Positions 23,777 through 33,204 of a stretch of 64,000 bases of DNA are shown in pieces (the stretch's first letter is position 1; every line of letters begins with the position of its first letter). A program made the position numbers and the translations under genes. Origin of the DNA: Lachnospiraceae bacterium (GTDB lineage: Bacteria > Bacillota > Clostridia > Lachnospirales > Lachnospiraceae); NCBI GenBank assembly GCA_015057635.1, contig SVEB01000086.1, positions 51,255 through 115,254 of the forward strand, given 5' to 3'. Below the pieces are notes generated by a model. It was not told where the DNA came from. It saw only the letters and a list, made by a program, of their open reading frames with translations, and ran no database searches.

Positions 23777-24838
23777 CTAAACTAAAGGCATTCTCAAAGA
23801 TCCCAGGATGGAGGACTCTGCGAAAAGGGCTGTGGTGCCGCCGGTGTGCCAGAAGATGACGGTGGAATTTGGGGAAAGGCGGCCGCTGCGGGCGTAGTCG
23901 AAGAGGCCGGCGAGGGCTTTTCCGGTGTAGACAGGGTCCGTTAAGATCCCTTCCGTCCTGGCCAAATGGCGGATTGCCTCGGTAGAAGCCTCGTTAGGCT
24001 GTTCGTATCCGGGAGCATAATAATTTAAATCCATATGAAGGTCAGTTTCATAATAGACCGACTGGTTGGAACCAATCAGACGAAGTGATTTTGTGGCAAG
24101 GTCTGCCGTATCAATCAGGTACTGTTCGTTCTTTTTGCTGACATTTACGGAAACGATATTAGAACGGGAGCCTAACAGCACATTGCCGGCTGCAAGTCCT
24201 GCCATAGTCCCGCCGGTTCCGGTAGCGTGGAAGATATAGTCCGGGGTTAGATTAAGGGCTTCCAATTGTTCACAAAGCTCTGCATAGCCTTCGATAAAAG
24301 CGGCAGAGCCGATTTCATTGGCACCTCCCATTGGGATATCGTAACAGAGGTGACCAAGGGAATTCAGTTCTTTCATACGTTCTTTTGCCATTTCAAAGGA
24401 GCGGTTCTCTGCATCTTCTTCGGATTCTCCATCCTTCATCTCAACAACATGGATTTCAGCTCCAAAGATCTGATCTAATAAAAGATTTGAGCGGATATCA
24501 TTTTTATCGGGCGGCACAATGGCTACCAGATATAAAACAGGTGTCATGCCAAGGCTTCTTGCAGCGGCAGCGGTCTGCATGGCATGGTTTGATTGGGTGG
24601 CTCCGTAAGTGAAGACATAGTCACAGTGCCTTTCTAAGGCGTCTCCAAGAAGATACTCTAATTTTCGGATTTTATTGCCGCCGAATAAGTTGCGGCCGGA
24701 GAAGTCATCCCGCTTCATATACAGATTAATATTAAATTCATCGGACAGATTTTTTAGTTTATGTAAGGGAGTCGGAAAAAAGCCGAGATCGGCCTTTGGA
24801 AGTTTAGTTAAGAGTGTTTTTGCTTCTGAAACTGTCAT
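23777..24838 (-). CDS. dcyD: D-cysteine desulfhydrase / ACC deaminase family PLP enzyme
   Basis: 353 residues of the fold-type II PLP family. The PLP lysine is in NLFGGNKIRKLEYLLGDAL, the substrate/carboxylate loop is YGATQSNHAMQTAAAA, and the phosphate loop is HATGTGGTMAGLAAG. FPTPLHKLKNLSDEF at the N-terminus and WHTGGTTALFA at the end match D-cysteine desulfhydrases and their ACC deaminase relatives. The likely reaction is D-cysteine to pyruvate, ammonia and sulfide; other D-amino acids or ACC-like substrates cannot be excluded from sequence. AAGGAG precedes ATG 24838 on the minus strand. It appears to be a single-gene unit whose transcript runs into the methyltransferase remnant. Confidence 0.85.
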   Translation of the reverse strand: MTVSEAKTLLTKLPKADLGFFPTPLHKLKNLSDEFNINLYMKRDDFSGRNLFGGNKIRKLEYLLGDALERHCDYVFTYGATQSNHAMQTAAAARSLGMTPVLYLVAIVPPDKNDIRSNLLLDQIFGAEIHVVEMKDGESEEDAENRSFEMAKERMKELNSLGHLCYDIPMGGANEIGSAAFIEGYAELCEQLEALNLTPDYIFHATGTGGTMAGLAAGNVLLGSRSNIVSVNVSKKNEQYLIDTADLATKSLRLIGSNQSVYYETDLHMDLNYYAPGYEQPNEASTEAIRHLARTEGILTDPVYTGKALAGLFDYARSGRLSPNSTVIFWHTGGTTALFAESSILGSLRMPLV

Positions 24839-25076
24839 TGTAATATGCTCCTTTCAGAAGGGTAAAATCGATCTTAAAGAAGATGGAAAGGGAATCTTAT
24901 ACAAGAGGGATTTCACACCTTTTATGATTTTGGTTTAACTGTATAGCACTTTTTGCTACATTTCAAGCATTATTTTCCATTTTTAAACTTGGGATTTTGA
25001 GTAAAATGAGAAAAGACCAAGACCAAAGCGGTGATATATTATATAGTACGATTGTATATTTTTGGAATAAATAGTG

Positions 25077-25106
25077 TTGACAATTAAATGATTAGAAGAG
25101 TATAAT
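25077..25106 (+). promoter_or_regulatory. Strong promoter of the murein-peptide operon
   Basis: Consensus TTGACA (25077-25082), 18 bp, consensus TATAAT (25101-25106). Transcription would start near 25113, almost 200 bases before the first gene. The spacer 24839-25076 holds nothing else I can name. Confidence 0.8.
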
Positions 25107-25139
25107 CAGATAAAACAAATTTTGGAAAAAGCATATACA

Positions 25140-25174
25140 ATGGGGCATGGTTGGAGAACTAATGCCCTTTTTTA
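25140..25174 (+). terminator. Leader terminator (possible attenuator) before the murein-peptide operon
   Basis: GGGCAT (25142-25147) pairs with ATGCCC (25162-25167), followed by TTTTTT. It lies about 30 bases after the predicted transcription start and about 140 bases before the first gene, so transcripts must read through it. No known riboswitch or T-box is recognisable in the short leader. Confidence 0.6.
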
Positions 25175-25309
25175 ATGAACAGGAGGTTCACTTCTTTTGA
25201 AATGAAAGCTTAGAAAATAAGGCATGAAACAAAGGTTAGAATAGTCTATGTTTGATAATGCAGAGTAAGCATATAAAAACAAATAAAAATAAAAGGGGGA
25301 TGACGGCGA

Positions 25310-26083
25310 ATGCAGACAGAACTTAGAAAAGAAATCCAGGCCAAACTGAAAAGTATGAAAGGAAAGCCCGGATTTTTTTATAAAAACTTGGTCACCAAAG
25401 AGAGCTTCGGGTATCAGGAAGACCTTCCTTTTGAGGCGGCAAGCGTGATTAAGATACCGGTATTGATTGAGGCATTCCGGCAGATGGAAGAAGGAAAGGT
25501 GAGCACGGATCAGGGCTTTATCATCCATAAGGAGGATAAGCTCCCATCCTGTGGAGCATTAACGTATCTGCATGACGGAATCTCAGTGACATTTTTGGAT
25601 CTTTGTGTGCTGATGATTATTTTAAGCGATAATACCGCAACGAACCTTTTAATCCGATTCCTTGGAATGGAGAGAATCAATCAGACGATGCGGGAACTTG
25701 GAGTGAAGAGGACGACAGTGAACCGGCTTTTATTTGATGCCGAAAAAGCAGCAGCGGGAATTGAAAATTATATTGTCCCACAGGAAATCGGCATGCTTTT
25801 AGAGCAGATGGAGAATAAGACGTTAATCAGTAAAGAGGCATCCAGTCGAATGCTTGAGATTATGAAAAATCAGAGATTGAATGGAAAGATGCCGTTTTTT
25901 GTGACAGACGGAACGAAGATCGCACATAAGACGGGAGAGGATGATGGCATCACCCATGATGTAGGTATTGTATATGCCAAGGAACCATTTATCGCATGTT
26001 TCTGCTCCAATGAGATGGATGAGCCGATGTTCAACCGATTCATACAGGATACGACAAAGAAACTAATTGAGGCCGTTAAGTAA
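25310..26083 (+). CDS. Cytosolic serine hydrolase of the penicillin-binding/class A beta-lactamase fold
   Basis: 257 residues with no signal peptide or membrane segment. The three active-site boxes are in order: SVIK (Ser45-Lys48), SDN (Ser106-Asn108) and KTG (Lys207-Gly209). The omega-loop ExxLN of true class A beta-lactamases is not seen, so efficient penicillin hydrolysis is unlikely. It heads a run of genes for uptake and breakdown of cell-wall peptides, which suggests a peptidase acting on imported D-amino-acid-containing peptides, for example removal of a terminal D-Ala. That substrate is inference. A sister protein with SxxK and SDN at the same residue numbers closes the run (35243-36085). 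The site AAAAGGGGG lies upstream. Confidence 0.8.
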   Translation: MQTELRKEIQAKLKSMKGKPGFFYKNLVTKESFGYQEDLPFEAASVIKIPVLIEAFRQMEEGKVSTDQGFIIHKEDKLPSCGALTYLHDGISVTFLDLCVLMIILSDNTATNLLIRFLGMERINQTMRELGVKRTTVNRLLFDAEKAAAGIENYIVPQEIGMLLEQMENKTLISKEASSRMLEIMKNQRLNGKMPFFVTDGTKIAHKTGEDDGITHDVGIVYAKEPFIACFCSNEMDEPMFNRFIQDTTKKLIEAVK

Positions 26084-26135
26084 ATAGCATGTTTTAAAAA
26101 GATAAAAATAAATTGATAAAAAGAAAGGAAAAAGG

Positions 26136-27212
26136 ATGAAGATTAAAAGCATACAGACAAAACGCGTTACAATCCCACTCAGAAAACCTTTCAAGACCGC
26201 TCTTCGTACTGTTTATCAGGTAGAGGATGTGCTGGTCTGCTTACAGACAGATGAAGGAATACTAGGATACGGAGAGGCGCCGGCGACCGCAGTCATCACA
26301 GGAGAGACATTAGAATCGATTGAAGCCGCCATTCATTATTTTATCGCACCTACGCTTACCGGATGTAGCCTTATGGAGTTAGATACGCTTTTTCACAAAA
26401 TGGACGGCTGCATGATACATAATACATCCGCAAAAGCCGCAGTCGACATGGCTATTTACGATGCGTATGCAAAGATGCTTGGAATGCCGCTTTATCAGCT
26501 GTTAGGAGGCGCAGCGAATGAGATAGAGACGGATCTTACCATCAGCGTCAACGATATCCCACAGATGGTGTCAGATAGTTTAGAAGCAATAAGAAGAGGC
26601 TATCGGATCTTAAAGGTAAAGGTAGGAAAAGAAGGGCTTGCTGATGTGAAACGGATGAAGGAAATCCGGAATGCAGTCGGTCCGGATATTAAGATACGAG
26701 TGGATGCAAATCAGGGATGGGAGCCAAAAGAAGCAGTCCGGATCATTCATGCTTTAGAGGACGCGAATGTGAATGCTGAACTCGTTGAACAGCCGGTAAA
26801 GGCAGATGATTTTAGCGGTATGCAGTTTGTGACAAGCCGTGTGAATACAAAGATATTAGCTGATGAAAGCGTATTCTCCGCTAAAGATGCCATCCGTATT
26901 ATAGAAGGAAGAGCTGCTGATTTAATCAATATTAAGCTGATGAAGACCGGAGGAATCCATGAGGCAGTGAAAATTTGTGACATTGCACAGACCTATGGCG
27001 TGGAATGCATGATGGGCTGCATGTTGGAAGGCAAGGTAGCAGTCAGCGCAGCGGCTCATTTAGCGGCGGCAAGACATATCGTCACCCGGGCTGATTTAGA
27101 CGGACCGTCCCTGTGTGCCGTGGATCCATATAAAGATGGGCCGCTGTTTGAAGAAGAGATAATTCGCCTTTTAGATGCACCAGGTATTGGAATCAGCGCT
27201 CTTCCGGATTAG
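26136..27212 (+). CDS. ykfB: Dipeptide epimerase (L-Ala-D/L-Glu type), enolase superfamily
   Basis: 358 residues. The N-terminal capping domain includes IPLRKPFKTALRTVYQVED, and the TIM barrel carries KVKVG (acid/base Lys162). Metal ligands are Asp190 (RVDANQGW), Glu218 (VEQP) and Asp243 (ADES), with the second catalytic Lys267 in NIKLMKTGG. DLDGPSL near the C-terminus is the DxD motif that binds the peptide amino group in L-Ala-D/L-Glu epimerases. It converts L-Ala-D-Glu from murein into L-Ala-L-Glu so that ordinary dipeptidases can act. The flanking Opp transporter and NlpC/P60 gene copy the logic of the B. subtilis ykf cluster. Confidence 0.87.
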   Translation: MKIKSIQTKRVTIPLRKPFKTALRTVYQVEDVLVCLQTDEGILGYGEAPATAVITGETLESIEAAIHYFIAPTLTGCSLMELDTLFHKMDGCMIHNTSAKAAVDMAIYDAYAKMLGMPLYQLLGGAANEIETDLTISVNDIPQMVSDSLEAIRRGYRILKVKVGKEGLADVKRMKEIRNAVGPDIKIRVDANQGWEPKEAVRIIHALEDANVNAELVEQPVKADDFSGMQFVTSRVNTKILADESVFSAKDAIRIIEGRAADLINIKLMKTGGIHEAVKICDIAQTYGVECMMGCMLEGKVAVSAAAHLAAARHIVTRADLDGPSLCAVDPYKDGPLFEEEIIRLLDAPGIGISALPD

Positions 27213-27264
27213 AAACCAACTCGCAGACACTTAAATCATGCAATCATAAAGAGGAGGAAACTAC

Positions 27265-29211
27265 ATGAAAAAAAGATTTCTATCACTAATCGTATGTCTT
27301 GTCCTGGTTATCACCAGTCTTCCGGGATGCAGCAAAAATGCAGAAGAAACAGGCAAGTCAACAGAAGGAACAATAGGCACACCGGAAGCAGCGGGGGGAG
27401 CAGCCGGGGAGCAGAAACAAGAGCAGGTAAATTATCGTACTCTGTATTCTTCTGAAGTACAGACCTTAAATTATCTTGTAACATCTACCACAAATGATTT
27501 TGCAGTCGGGGCGAATGTAATCGACACATTAGTGGAATATGACAGGTATGGTAATATTCAGCCGTCATTAGCAGAGTCATGGACAATAAGCGATGACGGA
27601 ACCGTTTATACATTTAAATTAAGAGAAGGACAGAAATGGTACGATTGTAATGGAACGGAAGTTGCAGATGTGACGGCAGAAGACTTCGTAAGCTCCATGA
27701 AATACATACTGACAAGCGAATATGAAAGTTCCACCGCACAGAATTTGTTTGGCATTATTAAAAACGCAGAAGAGTATTATAACGGAACGATGTCCGCAGA
27801 TGATCCGGAGACAGAAGCAGTGGAAGGCGTGCCGATTGATTTTAGCGAAGTAGGCGTTAAGGCATTGGATACTTATACTGTAGAGTACACATTAGAGAAT
27901 CCGGTCCCTTATTTCTTATCTTCTCTTACCTATGTCTGCTATATGCCGGCATATGGTCCAAAGCTTGAGGAGTTAGGTTCTAACTTTGGGGCAGCAACGG
28001 ATGCATCCACGATGCTTTACTGCGGTGCTTATATCTTAAGCGAGTTCTGGCCACAGGAAAAACGAGTTTATACGAAGAACACAAATAACTGGGATGCCGA
28101 CAATGTCTATATCACAACGATCGAACAGACATACAATGCAGAAGCTTCCACGCTTTCTCCAACGATGGTAGAGCGTGGTGAAGTAGATTATGCCAGCATT
28201 TCCTCAGATATCTTAGATGAATGGTTAAATGATCCGGCGAAATCCCAGATGGTCAGCAAGGGAAGAATGCAGGTTGACTACTCGTATTATTTCTGCTTTA
28301 ACTTTGATCCACAGTTTGATGCCGAATATGAACCGGAGAACTGGAAGGTAGCTGTTAATAATGAAAACTTCCGCCAGGCTATGATGGCAGCACTTGACCG
28401 AAAGAAAGCAATCAGCGTATCCGAACCGGAAACACCGGATATGCTGCTGCAGAACACGATCACACCGAATACCTTCGTTTCCTTAGATGGAAAGGATTTC
28501 ACGGCATTTGGAGATCTGGCATCGATTATGGCAAGAGACAGCTTTAATACCAATCAGGCACTGGAATACAAGGCAAAGGCAATAAAAGAGCTGACAGCGA
28601 AAGGGTGTACGTTCCCGATTAAAGTATTGATGAGCTATAACCCAACCTCCACTGACTGGGCAAGTGAGTGTGTTGTAATCGAGCAGCAGATGGAAGGGGT
28701 ATTAGGAACTGACTTTATCGATATTATCGTAGAAGCAGGTCCAAGCCAGAATTTCTTATCCGAAGTAAGACGTTCCGGAAAATATGCATTTATGAAATGT
28801 AACTGGGGCGCTGACTATCAGGATCCGGATACCTGGACAGAACCATTTAGAAAAGAAGGTAACAGCTATAATTTTATGTCCGTTGCAATAGACGAGAAAA
28901 CGGCATCTGCTGATACCGTTTCCACATACTATGATTTAGTTGCTGCGGCAAAGGAACAGACAACCGACATGAATGCAAGATATGAAGCTTATGCAAAGGC
29001 AGAGGCATATTTGATTGAGCATGCGCTTGTTGTTCCATACAGCGTGGATACATTGGATTACTGTGTGACAAAGTTAAATACATTTGAAGGTCAGTACGCA
29101 CCATTTGGCGTATCCAACTATCGTTACAAAGGAATGAAGTTACAGGATACCCCAATCAGCATGGAAGCATTTGAAGCCAACTACGAGGCATGGAAGGCAA
29201 ATGTAGAATAA
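27265..29211 (+). CDS. oppA: Oligopeptide ABC transporter, substrate-binding lipoprotein OppA/DppA
   Basis: 648 residues. A lipoprotein signal (MKKRFLSLIVCLVLVITS, lipobox LPGC, Cys22) and a Gly/Glu linker come first. The SBP_bac_5 fold then follows: YDRYGNIQPSLAESWTISDD, GTVYTFKLREGQKWYDCNG and FVSSMKYILTSE. WGADYQDPDTWTEPF near the C-terminus completes the family pattern. It would capture peptides at the outer face of the membrane. AGGAGG lies just upstream of ATG 27265. The genes next to it point to murein tripeptides or dipeptides as ligand, which the sequence alone cannot prove. Confidence 0.9.
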   Translation: MKKRFLSLIVCLVLVITSLPGCSKNAEETGKSTEGTIGTPEAAGGAAGEQKQEQVNYRTLYSSEVQTLNYLVTSTTNDFAVGANVIDTLVEYDRYGNIQPSLAESWTISDDGTVYTFKLREGQKWYDCNGTEVADVTAEDFVSSMKYILTSEYESSTAQNLFGIIKNAEEYYNGTMSADDPETEAVEGVPIDFSEVGVKALDTYTVEYTLENPVPYFLSSLTYVCYMPAYGPKLEELGSNFGAATDASTMLYCGAYILSEFWPQEKRVYTKNTNNWDADNVYITTIEQTYNAEASTLSPTMVERGEVDYASISSDILDEWLNDPAKSQMVSKGRMQVDYSYYFCFNFDPQFDAEYEPENWKVAVNNENFRQAMMAALDRKKAISVSEPETPDMLLQNTITPNTFVSLDGKDFTAFGDLASIMARDSFNTNQALEYKAKAIKELTAKGCTFPIKVLMSYNPTSTDWASECVVIEQQMEGVLGTDFIDIIVEAGPSQNFLSEVRRSGKYAFMKCNWGADYQDPDTWTEPFRKEGNSYNFMSVAIDEKTASADTVSTYYDLVAAAKEQTTDMNARYEAYAKAEAYLIEHALVVPYSVDTLDYCVTKLNTFEGQYAPFGVSNYRYKGMKLQDTPISMEAFEANYEAWKANVE

Positions 29212-29235
29212 AAAAAAGAAAGCGAAGGAGAGCCT

Positions 29236-30177
29236 ATGATCAAATACCTAGGAAAGCGTCTTGCCAGATCGCTTGTAACTCTGTGCATTATCATTGTGAT
29301 TGTATTTTCCTTACTGCGAATGATGCCGATTGAAGGTTATTTTCAAAATTTTGATAAGCTGACAGAGGCACAGATACAGGCAGGCATAGAGAACATGGGG
29401 CTTGATAAGCCGCTATATGAACAGTTATTTGTGTTTTTTAAGAATCTGTTAAAAGGAGACTTTGGAATATCCAGGACTTATCGCGCCAATGTGCCGATCG
29501 TTACAATCATCAAAGATAAGATACCGGTATCCATGAAGTTTGGCATTATGTCAATTGGCATATCCATGCTTCTCGGGCTGCCGCTTGGTATTTTAATGGC
29601 TCGCTCAAAACACGGTTTTTTTGACAAGCTGGGGACTGGTTTCATCGTATTTGTTGAGGCAGTCCCGGCTGCCGTTTACTTTTTATTCATTCAGGTATTC
29701 GGTACGGAATGGTTTCATTTAAAAATGCTATATGATGCCGGTGACAAAAGGACTTGGATCCTCCCGGTCATCAGCATGGCAATCGGCAATATCGCCTATT
29801 ACGCGATGTGGCTGAGAAGATATATGGTGGATGAGAGCAATAAGGATTATGTAAAGCTTGCGAAGGCAAAGGGCCTGACACCAAACGGCATTATGGTCCA
29901 CCATGTCTTTCGGAATGCCTTTGTACCAATGGTGCAGTATATCCCGAACTCAATCTTAAATACGATGATCGGTTCCATCTATATCGAGTCCTTATACAGT
30001 ATCCCGGGAATGGGGGGACTTTTGGTAAATGTAGTACAAAAACAGGATAATGCAATGGTGCAGGCGCTTGTGATTATCTTCGCATCGGTCGGCATCTTAG
30101 GCCTGATGATCGGAGATATTTTAATGTGTCTGATTGATCCGCGTATCAGCCTGATGAAAAAAGGAGGTGCAAGATAA
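29236..30177 (+). CDS. oppB: Oligopeptide ABC transporter permease OppB/DppB
   Basis: 313 residues, six membrane helices. The N-terminal helix (LVTLCIIIVIVFSLLRMMPI) is typical of OppB, as is an extracellular loop before helix 2. The cytoplasmic coupling motif is YVKLAKAKGLTPNGIMVHHV (EAA loop), and the closing IESLYSIPGMGGLL is characteristic. It pairs with OppC to form the channel. The site GAAGGAGAG precedes the start, and the stop overlaps the start of oppC by one base (TAATG). Confidence 0.92.
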   Translation: MIKYLGKRLARSLVTLCIIIVIVFSLLRMMPIEGYFQNFDKLTEAQIQAGIENMGLDKPLYEQLFVFFKNLLKGDFGISRTYRANVPIVTIIKDKIPVSMKFGIMSIGISMLLGLPLGILMARSKHGFFDKLGTGFIVFVEAVPAAVYFLFIQVFGTEWFHLKMLYDAGDKRTWILPVISMAIGNIAYYAMWLRRYMVDESNKDYVKLAKAKGLTPNGIMVHHVFRNAFVPMVQYIPNSILNTMIGSIYIESLYSIPGMGGLLVNVVQKQDNAMVQALVIIFASVGILGLMIGDILMCLIDPRISLMKKGGAR

Positions 30178-31166
30178 TGGCATCTCTTCGAGAAAAAAAG
30201 ACAAAAGAGTTAGATGAGAAATTAAGGGCTGTAAATAAGCAGAAGGATCTTTTTTCTTTTGCAGGGTACGATGAGGCAGCTGCAGAACGGACCGGCTACT
30301 CGAATTATTCTTACTGGCGTTCTACCTTCCAGACATTCTTTAAAAATAAAGTAGCAGTCTTTTTATTAATCATAATGGCGACTATTTTAATCTTTACCTT
30401 TATCCAGCCTTATCTACCGGGACAGATCGACCCGAACTTAGTCAATAATGATGAGACCGGCATGCAGATCCGAAATCAGAAGCCGGATTCTACCTTCTGG
30501 TTTGGTACCAATCAGATCGGTCAGGATTTATGGAGCCGTACCTGGGCGGGAACCAGAACTTCTTTATTAATTGGATTTTTAGTGGCAGTCATCGAGGCAG
30601 CAGTGGGAATCACGGTGGGCGTGCTGTGGGGCTATGTAAGAAAGCTGGATTTTATCCTGACCGAGGTGTATAACGTCTTGGATAATATTCCTACCACCAT
30701 AGTATTGATCTTATTTTCCTACATTATGAAGCCAAGCATTCATTCCATGGTAATCGCAATGTCGATCACCGGCTGGATCGGCATGGCGCGTTTTATCAGA
30801 AATCAGATTGTGATCATCAGAGACCGGGATTATAATCTGGCATCCCGCTGTCTTGGAACGGGCACCGCAAGAATTATGATCAAGAACCTGTTACCATATC
30901 TCGTTTCGGTCATTATGTTACGAATGGCACTTGCGATTCCGGGAGCAATCGGATCGGAAGTATTCATATCTTATATCGGACTTGGGCTTCCGGTTGATAT
31001 CCCAAGCCTTGGCAACTTAATCAATACCGGACGTGCGAAGATGATGACGGCATCCTTACGGTATCAGCTTGTATTCCCGACCATCATTCTTTCTATCGTC
31101 ACTATATCATTCTATATTATCGGCAATGCATTCGCGGATGCGGCCGATCCGAAAAATCACGTATAA
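30177..31166 (+). CDS. oppC: Oligopeptide ABC transporter permease OppC/DppC
   Basis: 329 residues. A long cytoplasmic N-terminus (1-55) precedes the first helix (FLLIIMATILIFTFIQPYL). The OppC/DppC hallmarks are FWFGTNQIGQDLWSRTWAGT, the EAA coupling loop YNLASRCLGTGTARIMIKNL, and EVFISYIGLGLPVDIPSLGN toward the end. Translation is coupled to oppB through TAATG, with the site AGGAGG inside the end of oppB. Confidence 0.92.
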   Translation: MASLREKKTKELDEKLRAVNKQKDLFSFAGYDEAAAERTGYSNYSYWRSTFQTFFKNKVAVFLLIIMATILIFTFIQPYLPGQIDPNLVNNDETGMQIRNQKPDSTFWFGTNQIGQDLWSRTWAGTRTSLLIGFLVAVIEAAVGITVGVLWGYVRKLDFILTEVYNVLDNIPTTIVLILFSYIMKPSIHSMVIAMSITGWIGMARFIRNQIVIIRDRDYNLASRCLGTGTARIMIKNLLPYLVSVIMLRMALAIPGAIGSEVFISYIGLGLPVDIPSLGNLINTGRAKMMTASLRYQLVFPTIILSIVTISFYIIGNAFADAADPKNHV

Positions 31167-31195
31167 GGACTACATATTAACGAGGAGGAAGGAAT

Positions 31196-32239
31196 ATGAG
31201 TGCAGAACCAATCTTAACAGTGAACAACCTGAATGTGAAATTCAACCTGCGTGGAAAAGTCCTTCATGCGATACGTGATATCTCCCTTACCGTTTATGAG
31301 GGAGAAAGCTTAGCGATTGTGGGAGAATCCGGCTCCGGAAAATCCGTATTCACCAAAACATTTATGGGACTTTTAGATGCCAACGGATATATTGAATCCG
31401 GCGATATCATTTACAAGGGAATGAATTTAGCAAAGATAAAAAATGAAAAAGAATTTATTAAAATCCGCGGTAAGGAGATCGCGATGGTCTTACAGGACCC
31501 AATGACGAGTCTAAATCCATTAAAGACGATCGGTTCTCAGATTGCGGAAGCGGTAAGGATGCACCAGGGATTAAGAGGGGATGCCTTAAAGGCAGCGACC
31601 ATTGAGATCTTAAAGGATGTAGGGATCACAGAACCGGAGAGAAGGTATAAACAGTATCCGCATGAGTTTTCCGGCGGCATGAGGCAGAGAGTGGTCATCG
31701 CGATCGCGGTAGCCTGCCGCCCAAAGATCTTAATCTGCGATGAGCCAACAACTGCTCTTGATGTGACCATTCAGGCACAGATTCTAAAATTATTAAAAGA
31801 CCTGAAAAAGAAATTTGACCTGACTACGATCTATATCACCCATGACCTTGGCGTCGTGGCAAATGTAGCAGACCGGATCGCGGTCATGTATGCCGGGGAT
31901 ATTGTGGAAATCGGAACAAGCGAGGAGATTTTCTATGACTCGAAGCACCCGTATACCTGGGCATTGTTATCTTCCCTGCCGCAGCTTGGAATCAAGGGGC
32001 AGGATTTATACTCAATTAAAGGCACGCCTCCAAATCTATTTCAGCCAATTGAGGGAGATGCATTCGCACCAAGAAATCCGCTCGCCCTTAAGATTGATTT
32101 TATCAAACGGCCGCCGTATTTTTCCGTATCCGATACTCATAAGGCAAGGACCTGGCTGTTAGATGAGAGGGCACCAAAAGTAGAGCCGCCAAAACATATC
32201 AGAATGTTAAGGGCGCATGGAGGAAATTACAATGGCTGA
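31196..32239 (+). CDS. oppD: Oligopeptide ABC transporter ATPase OppD/DppD
   Basis: 347 residues. Walker A is GESGSGKS (about residues 44-51), the Q-loop region is [14 protein letters not shown], the signature is FSGGMRQRV, Walker B is [12 protein letters not shown], and the switch His is in ITHDLG. The C-terminal oligopeptide extension includes [11 protein letters not shown]. It usually carries cysteines for an iron-sulfur cluster, but no such cysteine group is present here. It couples ATP hydrolysis to import together with OppF. Its last eight bases overlap oppF. Confidence 0.93.
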   Translation: MSAEPILTVNNLNVKFNLRGKVLHAIRDISLTVYEGESLAIVGESGSGKSVFTKTFMGLLDANGYIESGDIIYKGMNLAKIKNEKEFIKIRGKEIAMVLQDPMTSLNPLKTIGSQIAEAVRMHQGLRGDALKAATIEILKDVGITEPERRYKQYPHEFSGGMRQRVVIAIAVACRPKILICDEPTTALDVTIQAQILKLLKDLKKKFDLTTIYITHDLGVVANVADRIAVMYAGDIVEIGTSEEIFYDSKHPYTWALLSSLPQLGIKGQDLYSIKGTPPNLFQPIEGDAFAPRNPLALKIDFIKRPPYFSVSDTHKARTWLLDERAPKVEPPKHIRMLRAHGGNYNG

Positions 32240-33203
32240 GATGAAAAAGATCACAAATGAGAAGTTAGTGGAAGTGAATCATATATCCGTTACCTTTGGG
32301 GAACGGAAGCATAAGTTCGTGGCGGTGGATGATGTAAGTTTTGATATCTATAAAGGTGAGACATTCGGCTTAGTCGGGGAATCCGGTTCCGGAAAGACCA
32401 CGATCGGACGTTCCATTATAAGGATCCACCCGGTGAGTGCGGGCGCGATTAAGTTTCATGGGCAGACCATAAGCGGAAATATTGAAAAGGAATTAGACCG
32501 GGAGTTAACTGGGAAGATCCAGATGATCTTTCAGGACCCGATGGCATCTTTAAATGAACGGGCGAAGGTAGATTATATTGTATCGGAAGGACTTTATAAC
32601 CGGGGCCATAAGTTATCCGAGGCAGAAAGAAAATTAAAGGTTGAAAAGGCTCTGCAGGATGTAGGGCTTCTGCCGGAATTCGCAAGCCGGTTTCCACATG
32701 AATTTTCAGGCGGTCAGAGACAGCGTATCGGGATTGCAAGAGCATTGATTATGGAGCCTGAGTTTATTATTGCGGACGAACCGATTTCAGCTCTTGATGT
32801 ATCCATAAGAGCACAGGTACTGAATCTGTTATCCGATCTGCAGAAGAAGAAAGGCCTTACCTACTTATTTATCGCCCACGATCTTTCTGTTATGCGTTTT
32901 ATTGCAGACCGGATCGCGGTTATCCATAAAGGGAAGATTGTGGAATTAGCCCAGACAGAGAAATTATTTAAAAATCCGCTTCATCCATATACAAAGGCAT
33001 TACTGTCTGCTATCCCGCAGCCGGATCCGGTCGCAGAGAAGAAAAAGAAACTGCTTGTGTATGATCCGTCGGTTCATGATTATGAAAAGGATCTTCCTTC
33101 CTGGATGGAGATTGAACCGGAACATTATATTTATGCGAATAAGAGGGAAGCAAAAGAATATGAGAAAGAACTTTTAACAACGCAGACTAAAAAAGGAGTA
33201 TAA
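32232..33203 (+). CDS. oppF: Oligopeptide ABC transporter ATPase OppF/DppF
   Basis: 323 residues with Walker [10 protein letters not shown], signature FSGGQRQRI, Walker [13 protein letters not shown] and switch [16 protein letters not shown] starts the family-specific C-terminal extension. I start it at ATG 32232 because GGAGG (32219-32223) sits eight bases upstream; an in-frame ATG at 32217 has no site. The overlap with oppD (AATGGCTGA) suggests coupled translation. It is followed after one base by the NlpC/P60 gene. Confidence 0.92.
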   Translation: MAEMKKITNEKLVEVNHISVTFGERKHKFVAVDDVSFDIYKGETFGLVGESGSGKTTIGRSIIRIHPVSAGAIKFHGQTISGNIEKELDRELTGKIQMIFQDPMASLNERAKVDYIVSEGLYNRGHKLSEAERKLKVEKALQDVGLLPEFASRFPHEFSGGQRQRIGIARALIMEPEFIIADEPISALDVSIRAQVLNLLSDLQKKKGLTYLFIAHDLSVMRFIADRIAVIHKGKIVELAQTEKLFKNPLHPYTKALLSAIPQPDPVAEKKKKLLVYDPSVHDYEKDLPSWMEIEPEHYIYANKREAKEYEKELLTTQTKKGV

Positions 33204-33204
33204 G

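Noticed and set aside
25310..26083. Beta-lactamase resistance gene
   Set aside because: No signal peptide and no ExxLN omega-loop motif; context is peptide catabolism.
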